DNA from: Streptomyces akebiae
Lineage (GTDB): Bacteria; Actinomycetota; Actinomycetes; Streptomycetales; Streptomycetaceae
Direction of reading: 5' to 3'
DNA: 64,000 nt
Assembly: GCF_019599145.1 (NCBI RefSeq)
Contig: NZ_CP080647.1
Location: 992,001 to 1,056,000, forward strand
Both the position numbers and the translations under genes were made by a program. Below the pieces are notes generated by a model that was not told where the DNA came from, did no database searches, and was given only the letters and a program-made list of their open reading frames with translations. Below are positions 27,676 to 36,678 of the stretch, piece after piece. Positions within the stretch are counted from its first letter, which is position 1, and each line of letters starts with the position of its first letter.

Positions 27676-27696
27676 GTTCGTCGCCGAGCGACGAAC
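27676..27696 (+). promoter_or_regulatory. Leader hairpin upstream of the TauD-type gene
   Basis: GTTCGTCGC and GCGACGAAC pair perfectly around a CGA loop, 14 bp past the small leader frame and 80 bp before the oxygenase start. It could attenuate transcription or stabilise the mRNA. No U-tract follows. Confidence 0.4.
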
Positions 27697-27775
27697 ACCC
27701 GCCGCACCGAAACCTTCGTCGTCCGTCGGGTCTTCGCCCACGGGCTTTCACTGCATTGTCGAGGAGCGCTTCATC

Positions 27776-28849
27776 ATGACCACTTCTGTCGGCCTCCAGC
27801 CGATCTCCGGACCATCCGCCTGGCGCGGCGACGAACTGTCGCGGTCCACCGAATGGATCTACGTGCTCAGCGATGCCGAGCGCGCTGAGCTGGAGGCACT
27901 GGGGCGGCGCTTCGTCGCCGAGAATCCCGACCTGCGCACCGTCACCGCCGCCGACTACCCGTTCGACGCATGCCGCGCACTCAACGAGGAGTGCGCGGCC
28001 CAGATGGACACCGGACGCGGCTTCGTCCTGGTGCGCGGCCTGCGCACCGAGGAGTACGGCGACGTCGTGGCCGCCGCCATCTTCTTCGTCATGGGCCTGC
28101 ACCTGGGCCAGCCGATCGGACAGAACCAGCGAGGGGACCTGGTCGACCATGTGATCGCCACCTCCAACAAGACGCTGTCCGACGAGGGGGCTCTGCCCTC
28201 CCGCGTACGGGACCGGCTGCCGTTCCACTCGGACAGCTCCGACGTCGTCGCCCTCATGTGCCTGCGCGGCGCCAAGGAGGGCGGAGCCTCCAGCCTGGTC
28301 AGCGGCACCACGATCTACAACGAGATGCTGCGCCGCCGGCCGGATCTCGCCCCGCGGCTCTTCGACACGTACCACTGGGACTGGCGGCGTCAGGACCCCG
28401 ACTCTCCGGAACTGACGTACACCTCTCCGATCATCGGCTACGTCGACGGAGTCTTCAGCACCTACGCGGGCAACTCGATGATCTTCAGCGCCCAGGAGTA
28501 CCCCGGTGTCCCGCAACTGACGCCCGACCAGGTCGCGGCCATCAACCTCTTCGACGAGATCTCGCAGGAGCCGGGCCTGCCGATCGACATGGATTTCCAG
28601 CCGGGGGACGTGCAGTGGCTGCTCAACTACGCCGCGCTGCACTCGCGCACCAGCTACGTCGACCACCCGCAGCCGGAGCGCCGTCGGCACCTGCTGCGTC
28701 TGTGGCTCAAGCGGGACGTCGGCCGCCCGCTGGCTCCCAAGTTCGGCAAGCACGTCGTCGAGTTGGGTGAGCCCACGACCCCGCTGGTGCCCGGCGGCCG
28801 GTTCCGTATCGCCGACGCGGTCACCGTCAACGACGACTGGGGCGTGTGA
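27776..28849 (+). CDS. TauD/TfdA-family Fe(II)/2-oxoglutarate-type oxygenase
   Basis: This 357-residue protein has the facial triad of the clavaminate-synthase-like fold: His and Asp in LPFHSDSSDVV and a distal His in AALHSRTSYVDHP, with a downstream Arg in RRRHLLRLWL for 2-oxoglutarate. The family hydroxylates or cleaves small substrates such as taurine or aryloxyacetates, with decarboxylation of 2-oxoglutarate. The exact substrate is unknown. It stands alone between the leader at 27521 and a terminator at 28867. Site a upstream ties it to the catabolic regulon. Confidence 0.87.
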   Translation: MTTSVGLQPISGPSAWRGDELSRSTEWIYVLSDAERAELEALGRRFVAENPDLRTVTAADYPFDACRALNEECAAQMDTGRGFVLVRGLRTEEYGDVVAAAIFFVMGLHLGQPIGQNQRGDLVDHVIATSNKTLSDEGALPSRVRDRLPFHSDSSDVVALMCLRGAKEGGASSLVSGTTIYNEMLRRRPDLAPRLFDTYHWDWRRQDPDSPELTYTSPIIGYVDGVFSTYAGNSMIFSAQEYPGVPQLTPDQVAAINLFDEISQEPGLPIDMDFQPGDVQWLLNYAALHSRTSYVDHPQPERRRHLLRLWLKRDVGRPLAPKFGKHVVELGEPTTPLVPGGRFRIADAVTVNDDWGV

Positions 28850-28866
28850 CACCAGGCAGTTCCCCA

Positions 28867-28900
28867 CCGCCGCAGCCATGCCGACGCATGGTTGCGGCGG
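28867..28900. terminator. 14-bp stem terminator between convergent genes
   Basis: CCGCCGCAGCCATG pairs with CATGGTTGCGGCGG (one G-U) around CCGACG and is followed by CTTTC. It serves the oxygenase gene and probably the opposing CoA-transferase genes. Confidence 0.8.
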
Positions 28901-29042
28901 CTTTCTGCCCGGGCGGGATCTCCCCATGCAGAAGCCCTTTCCACACGCCGAGGCCCTGGTACAGCGGCGCGCCCACGGGCAGCGCGCCGTCGTACCAGGG
29001 ACCAGGGTGCCGACACCGTCGACGACCTACTGTCCAGCGAGG

Positions 29043-29690
29043 TCAGCAGGCGACCTCCGGCGGGATGATCACCTTCGCCGCCGTCTTCTCGGCGATCTCC
29101 TCATGGGTGACACCGGGGGCGGTCTCGACGAGGACCAGTCCGCCGTCTGTCACGTCGAGGACAGCCAGGTCGGTGATGATCCGGTCGACGCAGGCCTTCC
29201 CGGTGAGCGGCAGGTCGCACTCCTGGACGATCTTCGGGCTGCCGTCCTTGGCGGTGTGCGTCATGGTGACGATCACCCGGCGGGCACCGTGGACGAGGTC
29301 CATGGCTCCGCCGATGCCGGTCACCATCCGGCCCGGGATCGCCCAGTTGGCGAGGTCGCCCAGTTCGGAGACCTGCATGGCACCGAGTACGGCGGTGTCG
29401 ATGTGGCCGCCGCGGATCATGCCGAAGGACAGCGCGGAGTCGAAGAACGCGGCGCCGGGCAGCACCGTGACGGTCTCCTTGCCCGCGTTGATCAGGTCGG
29501 GATCGACCTCGTCCTCGTAGGGGAAGGGGCCGGTGCCGAGAACGCCGTTCTCCGACTCCAGCACCACATGGACACCTTCGGGCAGGTGGTTCGGGATCAG
29601 GGTCGGCAGCCCGATGCCCAGATTGACGTACTCGCCGTCGCGCAGCTCACGGGCCGCGCGGGCGGCCATTTCGTCGCGTGTCCAAGCCAT
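29043..29690 (-). CDS. CoA-transferase subunit B (3-oxoadipate/3-oxoacid type)
   Basis: This 215-residue subunit has the catalytic Glu in [11 protein letters not shown] (S-E-N-G is the family signature) and [15 protein letters not shown] near the N-terminus. With subunit A it moves CoA from succinyl-CoA to a 3-oxoacid. The start ATG overlaps the stop of subunit A by one base. The maleylacetate reductase operon nearby makes 3-oxoadipate the likely acceptor (PcaJ role), but acetoacetate-type specificity cannot be excluded. No thiolase for the next step is in the window. Confidence 0.88.
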   Translation of the reverse strand: MAWTRDEMAARAARELRDGEYVNLGIGLPTLIPNHLPEGVHVVLESENGVLGTGPFPYEDEVDPDLINAGKETVTVLPGAAFFDSALSFGMIRGGHIDTAVLGAMQVSELGDLANWAIPGRMVTGIGGAMDLVHGARRVIVTMTHTAKDGSPKIVQECDLPLTGKACVDRIITDLAVLDVTDGGLVLVETAPGVTHEEIAEKTAAKVIIPPEVAC

Positions 29691-30466
29691 CAGGCCCGCA
29701 CCTCCCGGTCCCTGGGGACGGCTGTCAGCTTCTCGATCTTCTTGTCGGCAGCCTGCTCGGGGCTGAGGGCCACCACCCGCTGCACGAAGATGCCCGGCAG
29801 ATGGACCTGGTCCGGGTCGATGCCGCCCGGCTCGACCAGTTCCTCGACCTCGGCGATCGTGACGCGGCCGGCCATGGCCGCCAGCGGGTTGAAGTTACGG
29901 GCGGACTTGCTGAACACCAGGTTCCCGTGCCGGTCCCCCTTCGCCGCCCGCACCAGGGCGAAGTCGGTGGTGATCCCACGCTCCAGGACGTAGTCCCCGC
30001 CGGCGAACTCGCGGACCTCCTTCGGCGGTGAGGCGACGGCGATGCCGCCGTCACCGTCGTACCGCCACGGCAGGCCGCCGTCGGCGACCAGGGTTCCGAC
30101 GCCGGCCGGGGTGTAGAAGGCCGGTATGCCGCAGCCCCCGGCCCGCAGTCGCTCGGCGAGCGTGCCCTGGGGGATCAGCTCCAGCTCGATCTCACCGCCC
30201 AGGTACTGACGGGCGAACTCCTGGTTGCCGCCGATGTAGCTGCCGGTCACCCGCGCGATCCGGCCTGCGGCCAGGAGCACGGCGAGGCCGGAGTCCAGAG
30301 CGCCGCAGTTGTTCGAGAACACGTCCAGTCCTGTCACACCGGCGTCGTACAGGGCCTGGATCAAGATGTCGGGGACCCCGCTCAAACCGAAGCCGCCGAC
30401 GGTCAGGGAGGCCCCGTCAGGGACGTCCGCCACGGCTTCGGGGGCTGAGGCGATGACTTTGTCCAT
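29690..30466 (-). CDS. CoA-transferase subunit A (3-oxoadipate/3-oxoacid type)
   Basis: This is a 258-residue subunit. The ATG at 30466 is chosen because GGAGGAG precedes it at ideal spacing; an upstream GTG at 30478 would place that site inside the gene. [16 protein letters not shown] is the CoA-binding glycine-rich segment, and [20 protein letters not shown] is typical of the C-terminal half. It forms an alpha/beta pair with the next gene. A degraded relative is at 26341-26559. Confidence 0.88.
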   Translation of the reverse strand: MDKVIASAPEAVADVPDGASLTVGGFGLSGVPDILIQALYDAGVTGLDVFSNNCGALDSGLAVLLAAGRIARVTGSYIGGNQEFARQYLGGEIELELIPQGTLAERLRAGGCGIPAFYTPAGVGTLVADGGLPWRYDGDGGIAVASPPKEVREFAGGDYVLERGITTDFALVRAAKGDRHGNLVFSKSARNFNPLAAMAGRVTIAEVEELVEPGGIDPDQVHLPGIFVQRVVALSPEQAADKKIEKLTAVPRDREVRA

Positions 30467-30659
30467 CGACTCCTCCACTTCCTTTCAGGGCAGTCCGCGC
30501 CCCGGGTATGAGGTCGCGCACTGACGAACTCGGGTTCACCAGTGGCTCTGATGTATTGAGGTCATTCGGCCGTCTCGACGCGCTCGTCTTCTGATGGCCG
30601 GCGCACGGGGATGGACGGGCCGCCACGACCGGACGCTCCGCCATCGGCTACCGCCCGGG

Positions 30660-31820
30660 CTAGCCCGGTTCGGTCAAGAGCCTTCGGTACACGCGCGCGA
30701 AGGCCATCAGCTCCGTCAACGACAGGGAGTCCCGCCGGGTGTCGTCCGTGGCCGGCCTGGCCCTCGGGCCGAGGCGTACGGTGTCGACGCCGCGGGCGCG
30801 CAGGACGACGCCGTCGGTCGAGCCCGTCCATCCGGTGATCGGCGGCGGCTGCGTACCGAACTCGTCGAGCCAGGCCGCTCGGGCGGCCGTCACCACCGGG
30901 GCGTCGGCCGGCGTGGCCGCGGCGGACGCGACCGGCTCCGCCGCCACGTCGACCTCGCAGTCACGCAGTGCCGACACCGCGCACCGCGCGCGCAGCCGGT
31001 CGGTCAGCTCGGCCGCCAGCGCCTTCGGCTCAACCTGGTCACCGGTGACGACGTACAGATCGACCCGCAGCTGGGCCGGCAGCAGGTCCGGCTTGTCGGG
31101 CCAGCCCCCGCTGATCGCTCCGATTCCGCAGGCCCGGCCGGTCTGTCCCACCCTGGGATCGGCGGCCAGGTAGGCCGTGCGCCAGCGTGCCAGTTCGTCC
31201 ATGACGATGCCGACCTGGGCGACGACTCCCCCGGGTGGCGTGGCGGATTCCGCCACCATCGCGGCACCGGAACGTCCGGTCACCCGGACGGTCAGGTAGC
31301 ACGCGCCCGGCTCGTGCCACAGCAGCGTCGGCGGGCCGCACTTGGCCACGATGGCCGAGGGCGGCAGGGGGTAGGCGGCGGTGTACGCCTCCAGACCGGT
31401 GATCCCGCTCGTGCGGCGATGTGTCCCGGAGCCGGCGAGCAGGAGCCGCCCGGCACCCGCCTCGGCGAAGGCGACCAGAGCGGCGGCTGCCGGGCCCCGG
31501 GCGACCCCGAGGCCGAAGCCGGTCACCAGGTCGTCGTCCACGGTGAGCGGACCGACCGGCGCGGCGGTGCCCGTGACCAGCCGGTTGAACTCACCACCGT
31601 CGTCCAGCGACGTGTCGAGGTGGGAGTACAGCAGCGGCCCGCCTCCGTGGGCGGCGACCAGGCTGCCGCCCGCGGAGCCGTGCTCCAGCACCTGCCACTC
31701 GACGTGCGGCCACCGCTCGGCGCACCAGGCGCGTACCCGGTGGGCCGCCGTGCGCTCCCCGCCGCGTGGGGCGGGGAGCGCGTCGAGCAGGTGCAGGACG
31801 TCGAGCAACTGCTGTCTCAA
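30660..31820 (-). CDS. M20-family metallohydrolase (peptidase/deacylase)
   Basis: This is a 386-residue protein if it starts at the TTG at 31820, which overlaps the stop of the extradiol dioxygenase (TTGA); no better start is visible before the conserved domain. LLYSHLDTSLDDGGEF gives the His-x-Asp zinc motif, and TGSTDGVVLRARGVDTVRLG the C-terminal metal/substrate segment of M20 enzymes. The family cleaves peptide or N-acyl bonds (ArgE, DapE, N-acyl amino-acid hydrolases). Being last in the Rieske operon suggests it releases an aromatic ring from an amide conjugate or handles an amide intermediate (inference). Confidence 0.75.
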   Translation of the reverse strand: MRQQLLDVLHLLDALPAPRGGERTAAHRVRAWCAERWPHVEWQVLEHGSAGGSLVAAHGGGPLLYSHLDTSLDDGGEFNRLVTGTAAPVGPLTVDDDLVTGFGLGVARGPAAAALVAFAEAGAGRLLLAGSGTHRRTSGITGLEAYTAAYPLPPSAIVAKCGPPTLLWHEPGACYLTVRVTGRSGAAMVAESATPPGGVVAQVGIVMDELARWRTAYLAADPRVGQTGRACGIGAISGGWPDKPDLLPAQLRVDLYVVTGDQVEPKALAAELTDRLRARCAVSALRDCEVDVAAEPVASAAATPADAPVVTAARAAWLDEFGTQPPPITGWTGSTDGVVLRARGVDTVRLGPRARPATDDTRRDSLSLTELMAFARVYRRLLTEPG

Positions 31821-33028
31821 AAACGTCCCCAGTCGTCGGACGCCGGACGCCACACGTCGATGTTGCGCGGGTCGGCCGGCATCCTGCGGGGCCGGTGTGT
31901 CTCGTGCTCCTCCGGCGTGAACACCCGGTGCCGGTCGCACAGTTCGTAACGCGGACCGAAGCGGGTGTCGTGCATGTAGAACGCGATCGACGTCGACGCC
32001 GAGTGGTTGACGATGTCGGAGGCGATCGGCGCGCCCTTGTACAGCGCGCGGGCGCGCATCCGCATGACGTGGTCGAGGCTCTTCATCGCGAAGCACAGGT
32101 GTGCGACGTAGTGCTCGGTGTTCTTCTGGATCGCGAGGCTGTGGTGGTATCGGTCCTCGCCGCGGAAGAACGTGGTCGAGCCGACGACGTGGTCCGAGGG
32201 CATGAAGTTCAGGACGTTCTGATAGAAGTCCACCATCTCCTCGAACTTCGCGGTGGCGATGAACGGGTGCACCAGGTCGAGCGGCCGGATCTCCAGGTGC
32301 GGCGGCTCGGCATACTCCTGGAACTCGGTGAACAGCTCGACGACGAGGCCGTCGGGGTCCTTCACCGCGAAGCCGTTGTCGCACAGCGCCTTCTGCCGCT
32401 CCTGCAGTTCCAGTACCTCGAGGCCGGCGTCGAGCACCCTCTTGTGCAACTGTTCGAGGACCTCCTCGCTCTCCACGCTGTAGCCGACCGCGGTCGTCCA
32501 TCCGTCGGTGCGCTCGGGGGCGTGGATCAGCTCGATCGCGTGGTGCTCGATGTCGGAGCGCAGGTAGGCGTACTCGTCCGTGCGCTGCTCCAGCTGCAGC
32601 CCGACGTGGTATTCGAGGAAGTCGATGGTGGCCTGCATGTCCGGGACTTCGATCCGGGCGTACTCCATGCCGTACGGGCCGTGCGGGCGGGTGCTCACCG
32701 GCGGTGTCCTTCCTGCAGCGAGCGCGGGACGCTCGGCGAACTCGAACGAGGTGATGGCCTGTTGGGCGATGACCGGCCGCCAGCGCGTGTGCACGAAGGT
32801 CTCGTGGGACTCGCTGCCGAGATAGGCGAGGAGGTCGTCCTGACTGTCGAAGTCGACGGCCATGGTGTGGGTGAAGGTCTGGTCACGGGTGCTGATGTTC
32901 TCGCCGAGGACGAAGCCGCGCATGGACGGGTACCGGTCCGGGAAGGTACGCAGCTCGGCCAGCACGGACTCCCGTGTGGCCTCGTCGACTCCGTCGGCGA
33001 AACGGAAGGACAGGGTGTGTCGGATCAT
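31817..33028 (-). CDS. Extradiol ring-cleavage dioxygenase (VOC) with an N-terminal Dabb domain
   Basis: This 403-residue fusion has residues 1-97 resembling the dimeric alpha/beta-barrel (Dabb) domain (MIRHTLSFRFADGV, TFTHTMAVDFDSQDDLLAYL). Residues about 115-375 are two VOC modules of a type I extradiol dioxygenase. Metal ligands of the family are present: His in LVHPFIAT, His in HYVAHLCFAM, Glu in GPRYELCD. The enzyme would open a catechol next to its hydroxyls using Fe(II) or Mn(II) and O2. It lies 21 bp after the Rieske beta subunit and ahead of the M20 gene, one operon. The Dabb fusion is not the usual layout. Confidence 0.86.
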   Translation of the reverse strand: MIRHTLSFRFADGVDEATRESVLAELRTFPDRYPSMRGFVLGENISTRDQTFTHTMAVDFDSQDDLLAYLGSESHETFVHTRWRPVIAQQAITSFEFAERPALAAGRTPPVSTRPHGPYGMEYARIEVPDMQATIDFLEYHVGLQLEQRTDEYAYLRSDIEHHAIELIHAPERTDGWTTAVGYSVESEEVLEQLHKRVLDAGLEVLELQERQKALCDNGFAVKDPDGLVVELFTEFQEYAEPPHLEIRPLDLVHPFIATAKFEEMVDFYQNVLNFMPSDHVVGSTTFFRGEDRYHHSLAIQKNTEHYVAHLCFAMKSLDHVMRMRARALYKGAPIASDIVNHSASTSIAFYMHDTRFGPRYELCDRHRVFTPEEHETHRPRRMPADPRNIDVWRPASDDWGRF

Positions 33029-33049
33029 CGGATCGCCTTCCGTCGCCGG

Positions 33050-33577
33050 CTAGAGGATGAAGCTGAGCCGGGCGCCTGCCGCCAGCGACTCGTGGCCGAG
33101 GATCGAGCGCCGCAACCGGAAACGCAGTCCGTCCTCGGTCGGCACCAGCAGGTGGTCGTACCACCCGACATAGGCGTCGAAGTGACCGTCCCGGGCGCGG
33201 TGGACCACGAAGGACGCCGCCACCCGGAAGGAGTCCTCCGTGTCCGACTCGGACAGCCGCACGTTGGACACCAGCCGGTGCGTGCGTGAGTGGGGGTTCT
33301 CGGCGTGTGCCTTGCGGGACTTCAGGCGCTTGACCCGGGCCTTGAGCAGGTCCCAGTCGTCGTCGACGAACGATCCCGTCCGGTGCGGCGACCAGCCGGG
33401 ACGGTAGTCCGTGGTCGGGATCTCGTAGCGGGCGCCGTCCTCGAAGAGGGCCAGCCAGCTGTCGTAGTCCCAGTGGTCGAGGATGTCCGCCTCGGTGTAG
33501 AGGAAGTCCTCGACCTCCTGTCGGGTGACGGTGCGCCCGGCGCACAGCACCAGGCCGCTGTTGCTGATCGCGGTCAT
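33050..33577 (-). CDS. Aromatic-ring-hydroxylating dioxygenase beta subunit
   Basis: This 175-residue NTF2-like subunit (VEDFLYTEADILDHWDYDSW, RYEIPTTDYRPGW, HRLVSNVRLSE) is typical of small subunits that stabilise Rieske oxygenase hexamers. Its ATG overlaps the stop of the alpha subunit (ATGA), which fixes the partnership. Confidence 0.92.
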   Translation of the reverse strand: MTAISNSGLVLCAGRTVTRQEVEDFLYTEADILDHWDYDSWLALFEDGARYEIPTTDYRPGWSPHRTGSFVDDDWDLLKARVKRLKSRKAHAENPHSRTHRLVSNVRLSESDTEDSFRVAASFVVHRARDGHFDAYVGWYDHLLVPTEDGLRFRLRRSILGHESLAAGARLSFIL

Positions 33578-34926
33578 CGCACATCCCTCCCGACCAGGAA
33601 GGACGCCGGCCGCTCGCCGTGGATCTCAAGGCCGTCGTCGAGCCCGACGGCTTCGACCCATTGCCGCCAGAAGCCCCGCATCGCGCCTTCGTCGATCGAT
33701 CTGCCCTGGACACCCTTGACCTCATCGGCCATGCCGCGCGACATGTCGCTGTAGTCCAGCTCGGGCCGGGTGGTGCCGGCCGTGGCCTGGATGCCGCGCT
33801 GGACCGCCTCGTAGGCCTCGATGTCGTCCGGTGTGGCGAGCCCGCCCGGGCCGACGAAGCTGACGACCGTCTTCATGCGCAGGGCACGTGTGTCCGGGTC
33901 CTCGTCGCGCGGCACCAGCTGCCAGGCGCGTACGTCGGTCTGGTCGGGTGCCACCGGCTCCAGTTGCCGGATCGACAGGCCCTCGATGTCGAAGAGCAGG
34001 AGGTTGGGGAACACGAACAGGATGTGGCTCTCGTCGGCCACGTGGTGAGCTCGCTTCTCCCCCAGCCGCTGTGTCATCTCGGCGCGGTGGGCCTCGGTGC
34101 GGACCCGCTCGTCCTCGCCGAAGCGCGGTTCCCAGAGCATGCTGATGCGTCCGCCGTGCCCGGTCAGGACCAGGAGGCCGTGACCGTTGCCGAGGTTGTA
34201 GGCGTACTGGTTGTCGTCGGTGACGGCGTAGCCGCTCTCCCGCAGGTAGCCCACGAAGGTGTTGTGCGTCGGCGCGAAGTGGTAGCCGTCCATGGCGTTC
34301 TCGACGGCGAGCTTCCAGTTGCCGCGCACGCTGTAGAGCTGCGTGCCGGGCAGCGTGGTCATCCCGCCGAGATGTTGCTGCTCGATCATGGTCATGTAGT
34401 CGGCCGCGTCGCCGAGGTACTCGAGCAGCGGCGGGACGTCGGGGTCGAAGGAGACGAAGACGAACCCCTCGTGGGTCTCCAGGCGCGGCACGCCGCGCAG
34501 CCCCATCGACGCCCCGAACGCGTCACCCGATTCGTAGGCGCCGACATCGGGGATCGCGGCGAGCTCACCGTTGTTGCGGAACGTCCAGGCGTGGTAGAAG
34601 CACTGGAAAAGCCTGGTCGAGCCCTCGTTCTCACGGCACAGCACGGTGCCGCGGTGCGGACACGAGTTCAGGAACGCGTGGACCTCGCCGGCGCTGTCCC
34701 GGCAGAAGATCAGCGGTCGGCCGCCGAGGGTGCGGACCTTGAAGTCGTTGGGGTTGGGGATCTCGGTCTCATGCCCGAGGTAGAGCCAGGTGTGCATCCA
34801 CACCCAGCCGCGTTCCCGGGCAAAGATCTCCGCGTTGCGGTAGGCCTCGCGGTTGACCCGGAAGGTGAGCTGGTCCCAGTCCTCGACGATCATCGGCGCT
34901 GGGACGGTCCGGGGATTGCTTCCCAT
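33574..34926 (-). CDS. Rieske non-haem iron aromatic-ring dioxygenase alpha subunit
   Basis: This is a 450-residue protein. The ATG at 34926 is chosen with GAGAGG upstream; the frame is open further up but overlaps the promoter and operator. The Rieske motif is complete (SCPHRGTVLC and CFYHAWTF: Cys-x-His, Cys-x2-His). The mononuclear iron site is in AMDGYHFAPTHN (two His). Alpha subunits of this class dihydroxylate or monooxygenate an aromatic ring using electrons from ferredoxin. The divergent ferredoxin and reductase genes at 35115-36442 are the obvious electron donors. Sites b and c of the regulon motif flank the shared promoter region. Confidence 0.93.
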   Translation of the reverse strand: MGSNPRTVPAPMIVEDWDQLTFRVNREAYRNAEIFARERGWVWMHTWLYLGHETEIPNPNDFKVRTLGGRPLIFCRDSAGEVHAFLNSCPHRGTVLCRENEGSTRLFQCFYHAWTFRNNGELAAIPDVGAYESGDAFGASMGLRGVPRLETHEGFVFVSFDPDVPPLLEYLGDAADYMTMIEQQHLGGMTTLPGTQLYSVRGNWKLAVENAMDGYHFAPTHNTFVGYLRESGYAVTDDNQYAYNLGNGHGLLVLTGHGGRISMLWEPRFGEDERVRTEAHRAEMTQRLGEKRAHHVADESHILFVFPNLLLFDIEGLSIRQLEPVAPDQTDVRAWQLVPRDEDPDTRALRMKTVVSFVGPGGLATPDDIEAYEAVQRGIQATAGTTRPELDYSDMSRGMADEVKGVQGRSIDEGAMRGFWRQWVEAVGLDDGLEIHGERPASFLVGRDVR

Positions 34927-34973
34927 GGGGAGTTTGCCTCTCACAAGTCCCGACCCGAGCGGCGCCTCGTGAG

Positions 34974-34989
34974 ACGCCGTCTCGTATGT
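34974..34989 (-). promoter_or_regulatory. Regulon motif, site b (Rieske operon)
   Basis: The reverse strand reads ACATACGAGACGGCGT; its last 15 bases are identical to those of site a. It lies just downstream of the predicted promoter at 34996-35024, a roadblock position for repression. Confidence 0.72.
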
Positions 34990-34995
34990 CGCATC

Positions 34996-35024
34996 ACCCT
35001 CCCCCAGCGCGCCCACACTGTCAA
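34996..35024 (-). promoter_or_regulatory. Probable promoter of the Rieske operon
   Basis: The reverse strand has a perfect TTGACA (35024-35019), then 17 bp, then GAGGGT, a weak -10. The start would fall about 60 bp before the alpha-subunit ATG, inside or beside site b. Confidence 0.5.
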
Positions 35025-35088
35025 GCATTCACCGGACGGTTGACACCCGCACCCGGACGTGACCATCATCCTGTTCCACATTGAAATA

Positions 35089-35104
35089 CACCGTCTCGCA
35101 TTCT
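35089..35104 (-). promoter_or_regulatory. Regulon motif, site c (ferredoxin operon)
   Basis: The reverse strand reads GAATGCGAGACGGTGT, matching the consensus at most positions. It ends 10 bp before the ferredoxin GTG and so overlaps the start region of that divergent operon. Confidence 0.65.
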
Positions 35105-35114
35105 GTGCGACCGT

Positions 35115-35447
35115 GTGAAGGGCAACAAGCTCGTGCCGTACGTCATCACTCAGGCTTGCGTCGACGTCATGGACAAGTCCTGCATGGAGGAGTGCCCGGC
35201 CGACTGCATCTACGAGGGCGATCGGATGCTCTACATCCAGCCCGACGAATGCGTCGAGTGCGGGCGCTGTGAACCCGTCTGCCCGCAGATATCGATCTTC
35301 CACCACGAGGACCTGCCGGAGGAGAGCAAGCAGTTCGAGCGCGTCAACGCCGAGTTCTTCACCCTCGGCGCCGAACCGCTCGGGTCGCCCGGTGGGGCCC
35401 GCAAGGTCGGCCGGGTCGGTCACGACCACCCGGAGGTGGGCGCGTGA
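35115..35447 (+). CDS. 7-Fe-type (3Fe-4S/4Fe-4S) ferredoxin
   Basis: This 110-residue protein starts at GTG 35115; a second GTG at 35133, before [10 protein letters not shown], is also possible and matches the usual FdxA N-terminus better. Cysteine spacing is C-x7-C-x3-C-x3-C ([17 protein letters not shown]) and C-x2-C-x2-C-x3-C ([11 protein letters not shown]), as in FdxA ferredoxins. The C-terminal SPGGARKVG tail is also typical. It probably carries electrons to the divergent Rieske oxygenase. Its stop overlaps the reductase GTG (GTGA). Confidence 0.9.
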   Translation: MKGNKLVPYVITQACVDVMDKSCMEECPADCIYEGDRMLYIQPDECVECGRCEPVCPQISIFHHEDLPEESKQFERVNAEFFTLGAEPLGSPGGARKVGRVGHDHPEVGA

Positions 35448-36442
35448 CCGGCGTAGTGACCACGGGCGCCTGCTCCGAGGTCACCGTCGACCTGCTCATC
35501 ATCGGCGCCGGCCCCACAGGGCTCTACGCCGCGTACTACGCCGGCTTCCGCGGCATGAGCGTCGCGGTCGCCGACGCCCTGCCCGCGGTGGGCGGCCAGA
35601 TCGCCGCGTTGTACCCGGAGAAGCTCATCTACGACGTGGCCGGCTTCCCCGCTGTCCGAGGTCAGGACCTGGTGGACCGGCTGGCCGAGCAGGCCTGGCG
35701 GTGGAACCCCACCTATCTGCTCGGGCACGGAGTCACCCAGCTCGACGACACGGACGGGGGCATCGTCGCCACCACCGACGCCGGCGCGCGGATCACCGCG
35801 GGGGCGGTGCTCGTCTGCGGCGGGATCGGCAACTTCATCCCCCGCGAGCTCCCGGTGGGCTCCGAGTACCTGGGCCGGGGGCTGCGGTACTTCGTACCGC
35901 GGTTGAACGAACTCTCCGGACAGGACGTCGTGGTGGTCGGCGGCGGTGACTCCGCGCTGGACTGGGCGCTGTCCCTGGAGCCGATCGCCTCGTCGGTGAC
36001 GCTGGTGCACCGGCGCACGCGGTTCCGGGCCCACGAGCGCAGCGTCGAGCAGGTGCACGCCTCCTCGGTGCGGGTGCTGACGCCGTACGAGGTCGAGAAG
36101 GTCTCCGGTGAAGGGGCCGTCTCGGAGGTCGTGGTCGCGTGCTCCGACGGCGACCGGGTCACCCTGCCCGCCCAGTCCGTCGTGGCCGCGCTCGGCTTTA
36201 TCGCCGACCTCGGCCCGATCGAGCGGTGGGGACTGGAGCTTCGCCGCAGACGCATCCTCGTCGACCGCACGATGCGCACCAACCGGGAGCGCGTCTTCGC
36301 GGCCGGCGACATCGCCGATCACGACGGCAAGGTCAGCCTCATCTCCATCGGCTTCGGCGAGGCGGCCCTGGCCGTCAACCACATCGCCACCCTGCTCGAT
36401 CCGGCACGCTCGATCACACCGGGGCACTCCTCGGACGCGTGA
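35444..36442 (+). CDS. FAD-dependent ferredoxin-NAD(P) reductase (thioredoxin-reductase-like)
   Basis: This 332-residue flavoprotein has an FAD GxGxxG ([18 protein letters not shown]), [20 protein letters not shown] typical of the bacterial FNR2 group, an NADPH motif ([15 protein letters not shown]) and a C-terminal FAD motif ([18 protein letters not shown]). No CxxC redox disulphide is present, which separates it from true thioredoxin reductases. It couples NAD(P)H to the adjacent ferredoxin for the Rieske enzyme. Start GTG 35444 overlaps the ferredoxin stop. Confidence 0.92.
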   Translation: MTGVVTTGACSEVTVDLLIIGAGPTGLYAAYYAGFRGMSVAVADALPAVGGQIAALYPEKLIYDVAGFPAVRGQDLVDRLAEQAWRWNPTYLLGHGVTQLDDTDGGIVATTDAGARITAGAVLVCGGIGNFIPRELPVGSEYLGRGLRYFVPRLNELSGQDVVVVGGGDSALDWALSLEPIASSVTLVHRRTRFRAHERSVEQVHASSVRVLTPYEVEKVSGEGAVSEVVVACSDGDRVTLPAQSVVAALGFIADLGPIERWGLELRRRRILVDRTMRTNRERVFAAGDIADHDGKVSLISIGFGEAALAVNHIATLLDPARSITPGHSSDA

Positions 36443-36466
36443 GGTCGCCGCGCCGGGCGGCGCGGT

Positions 36467-36507
36467 GAGCGTGAGCCTGACGGCGTCGACCCGGCAGGCT
36501 CACGCTC
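36467..36507 (+). terminator. 13-bp stem terminator after the reductase
   Basis: GAGCGTGAGCCTG and CAGGCTCACGCTC are perfect complements around a 15-base loop, 25 bp past the reductase stop. Confidence 0.75.
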
Positions 36508-36611
36508 ATCTCCACGACTGAGGTGCGGCGACAGGGTTCCGCTCGCCCCACGGCCCGTTGGACGCGCGTCCGCGCTCTTTCATCCACCTTGAAACGACCC
36601 TTACCATTGCT

Positions 36612-36627
36612 TCATTCAAGATGGCGT
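36612..36627 (+). promoter_or_regulatory. Regulon motif, site j (iclR promoter)
   Basis: TCATTCAAGATGGCGT is a weaker match to the consensus, 50 bp upstream of the second iclR gene. It suggests that this regulator controls itself. Confidence 0.45.
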
Positions 36628-36678
36628 TTCATTTGACGTTCATACCATTGACCGGGCACGGACAGGAGCGAGAATTCC

